This document shows, one piece after another, positions 20,993-21,776 of a DNA stretch of 21,776 bases (its first letter is position 1; each line of letters starts with the position of its first letter). Location of the stretch: the NCBI GenBank assembly GCA_964598695.1, contig CAZRDB010000069.1, forward strand, positions 1 through 21,776, written 5' to 3'. Both the position numbers and the translations under genes were made by a program. The notes beneath the pieces were generated by a model, which was given only the letters and a program-made list of their open reading frames with translations, was not told the origin of the DNA and did no database searches. Source of the DNA: CAZRDB01 sp964598695 (lineage in GTDB: Bacteria > Armatimonadota > Zipacnadia > UBA1398).

Positions 20993-21776
20993 CTACACGA
21001 TGATCGAGGTCACGACGCCGGCGCCGATGGTGCGGCCGCCCTCGCGGACCGCGAAGCGAAGCTGCTCCTCCATGGCGATCGGCTTGCCGAGCGTGACGGT
21101 GAACTCGGCATGGTCGCCCGGCATGACCATCTCGACGCCCTCGTCGAGCAGGATGTCGCCGGTGACGTCCGTCGTGCGGAAGTAGAACTGCGGCTTGTAG
21201 CCGGTCTTGAAGTGGTGGTGCCGGCCGCCCTCTTCCTTCGTCAGGACGTAGACCTGCGCCCGGAACTTCGTGTGCGGCTTGATCGAGCCCGGCTTCGCGA
21301 CGACCTGGCCGCGCTCGACGGCCGTCCGCTCGACGCCCCGGAGCAGAAGACCCGCGTTGTCGCCGGCCTCGCCCCGGTCGAGGATCTTGCGGAACATCTC
21401 GACGCCCGTGACGACCGACTTGATCGTCGGACGCAGGCCCACGACCTCGATCTCGTTCGAGGTGTTGATGACGCCGCGCTCGATGCGGCCGGTCACGACG
21501 GTGCCGCGGCCGGTGATCGTGAAGACGTCCTCGATCGGCATCAGGAACGGCAGATCGACGTCACGGGTCGGCGTCGGGATCCACTCGTCGACGGCCCGCA
21601 TCAGCTCGCGGATGCACTCGCACTCGGGCGCATCCTGGTTGCCGGCCTGGGCGGCCTCCATCGCCTTCACCGCGGAGCCGCGGATGATCGGGATGTTGTC
21701 GCCGTCGAACTCGTACTTGCTCAGCGTGTCGCGCAGGTCCATCTCGACGATCTCGATGAGTTCCTCTTCGTCGACC
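20993..21776 (-). CDS. tuf: Elongation factor Tu, C-terminal two thirds (5' end outside window)
   Basis: EF-Tu brings aminoacyl-tRNA to the ribosomal A site as a GTP complex. The visible 260 residues begin within the GTPase domain (VDEEELIEIVEMDLRD) and include the G5 motif in IPIIRGSAVKA. Domain II contains PFLMPIEDVFTITGRGTVVTGRIERG, and domain III contains RTTDVTGDI and the C-terminal GRTIGAGVVTSIIV. The P-loop, switch regions and NKCD motif lie beyond the window edge, so the apparent ATG at 21742 is internal and not the start. Position before rpsJ matches a fusA-tuf-rpsJ str-S10 arrangement. Confidence 0.97.
   Translation of the reverse strand, partial: VDEEELIEIVEMDLRDTLSKYEFDGDNIPIIRGSAVKAMEAAQAGNQDAPECECIRELMRAVDEWIPTPTRDVDLPFLMPIEDVFTITGRGTVVTGRIERGVINTSNEIEVVGLRPTIKSVVTGVEMFRKILDRGEAGDNAGLLLRGVERTAVERGQVVAKPGSIKPHTKFRAQVYVLTKEEGGRHHHFKTGYKPQFYFRTTDVTGDILLDEGVEMVMPGDHAEFTVTLGKPIAMEEQLRFAVREGGRTIGAGVVTSIIV

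Noticed and set aside
1..21776. tRNA, rRNA, CRISPR array, IS element or phage attachment site
   Set aside because: No tRNA-like cloverleaf, regularly spaced repeats, transposase-like frame or terminal inverted repeats were seen; intergenic spaces are too short for most of these.

Overview
This window is a high-GC bacterial chromosome segment made almost entirely of the conserved ribosomal-protein superoperon (str end, S10, spc and alpha clusters). Every supported gene lies on the minus strand, so transcription runs from high to low coordinates. In transcription order it reads: tuf (5' end outside the window), then rpsJ, rplC, rplD, rplW, rplB, rpsS, rplV, rpsC, rplP, rpmC, rpsQ, an EF-G paralogue, rplN, rplX, rplE, rpsN, rpsH, rplF, rplR, rpmD, rplO, secY, adk, map, infA, rpmJ, rpsM, rpsK, rpoA, rplQ, truA, rplM and rpsI. 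Three non-ribosomal genes follow at the low-coordinate end: an SH3/NlpC-P60 lipoprotein, a type IV pilin-like H-X9-DG protein, and the start of a small lipoprotein.

The organism is probably a member of Armatimonadota or a neighbouring lineage. This rests mainly on the pilin-like protein, whose N-terminal helix runs into an ILFPVFAKARAKARQTSCLSN-type segment and whose C-terminal part carries the H-X9-DG motif. That combination is, from memory, typical of large families in Armatimonadota, with related families in Planctomycetes, Verrucomicrobia and Lentisphaerae. High GC, zinc-binding forms of S14, L36 and L24, and a truA-rplM-rpsI tail fit a deep-branching, Gram-positive-like gene order. I cannot confirm the phylum without a search.

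The ribosomal genes are tightly packed, with intergenic gaps of 0 to about 100 nt and several stop/start overlaps. They supply ribosomal proteins together with the secretion channel SecY, adenylate kinase, methionine aminopeptidase, IF-1, RNA polymerase alpha and the tRNA pseudouridine synthase TruA. About a third of the genes use GTG or TTG starts, each supported by Shine-Dalgarno spacing or family length.

Departures from the usual layout are the main interest. (1) A full-length EF-G-like GTPase sits between rpsQ and rplN and has altered switch and G-motif residues. (2) rpsE is absent from its near-universal place between rplR and rpmD. (3) rpsD is absent between rpsK and rpoA, where a perfect hairpin lies instead. 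(4) S3 carries an Arg/Gly-rich insertion and a long Gly/Arg tail. (5) A 10-N scaffold gap near 6262-6271 is flanked by an error-ridden second copy of the rpmJ/rpsM junction, which looks like an assembly artefact. No tRNA, rRNA, CRISPR array, insertion sequence or convincing new multi-gene system was seen. No gene-free stretch exceeds 300 bases; the longest, about 170 bases between rpsI and the NlpC gene, holds a terminator-like stem and a second hairpin.
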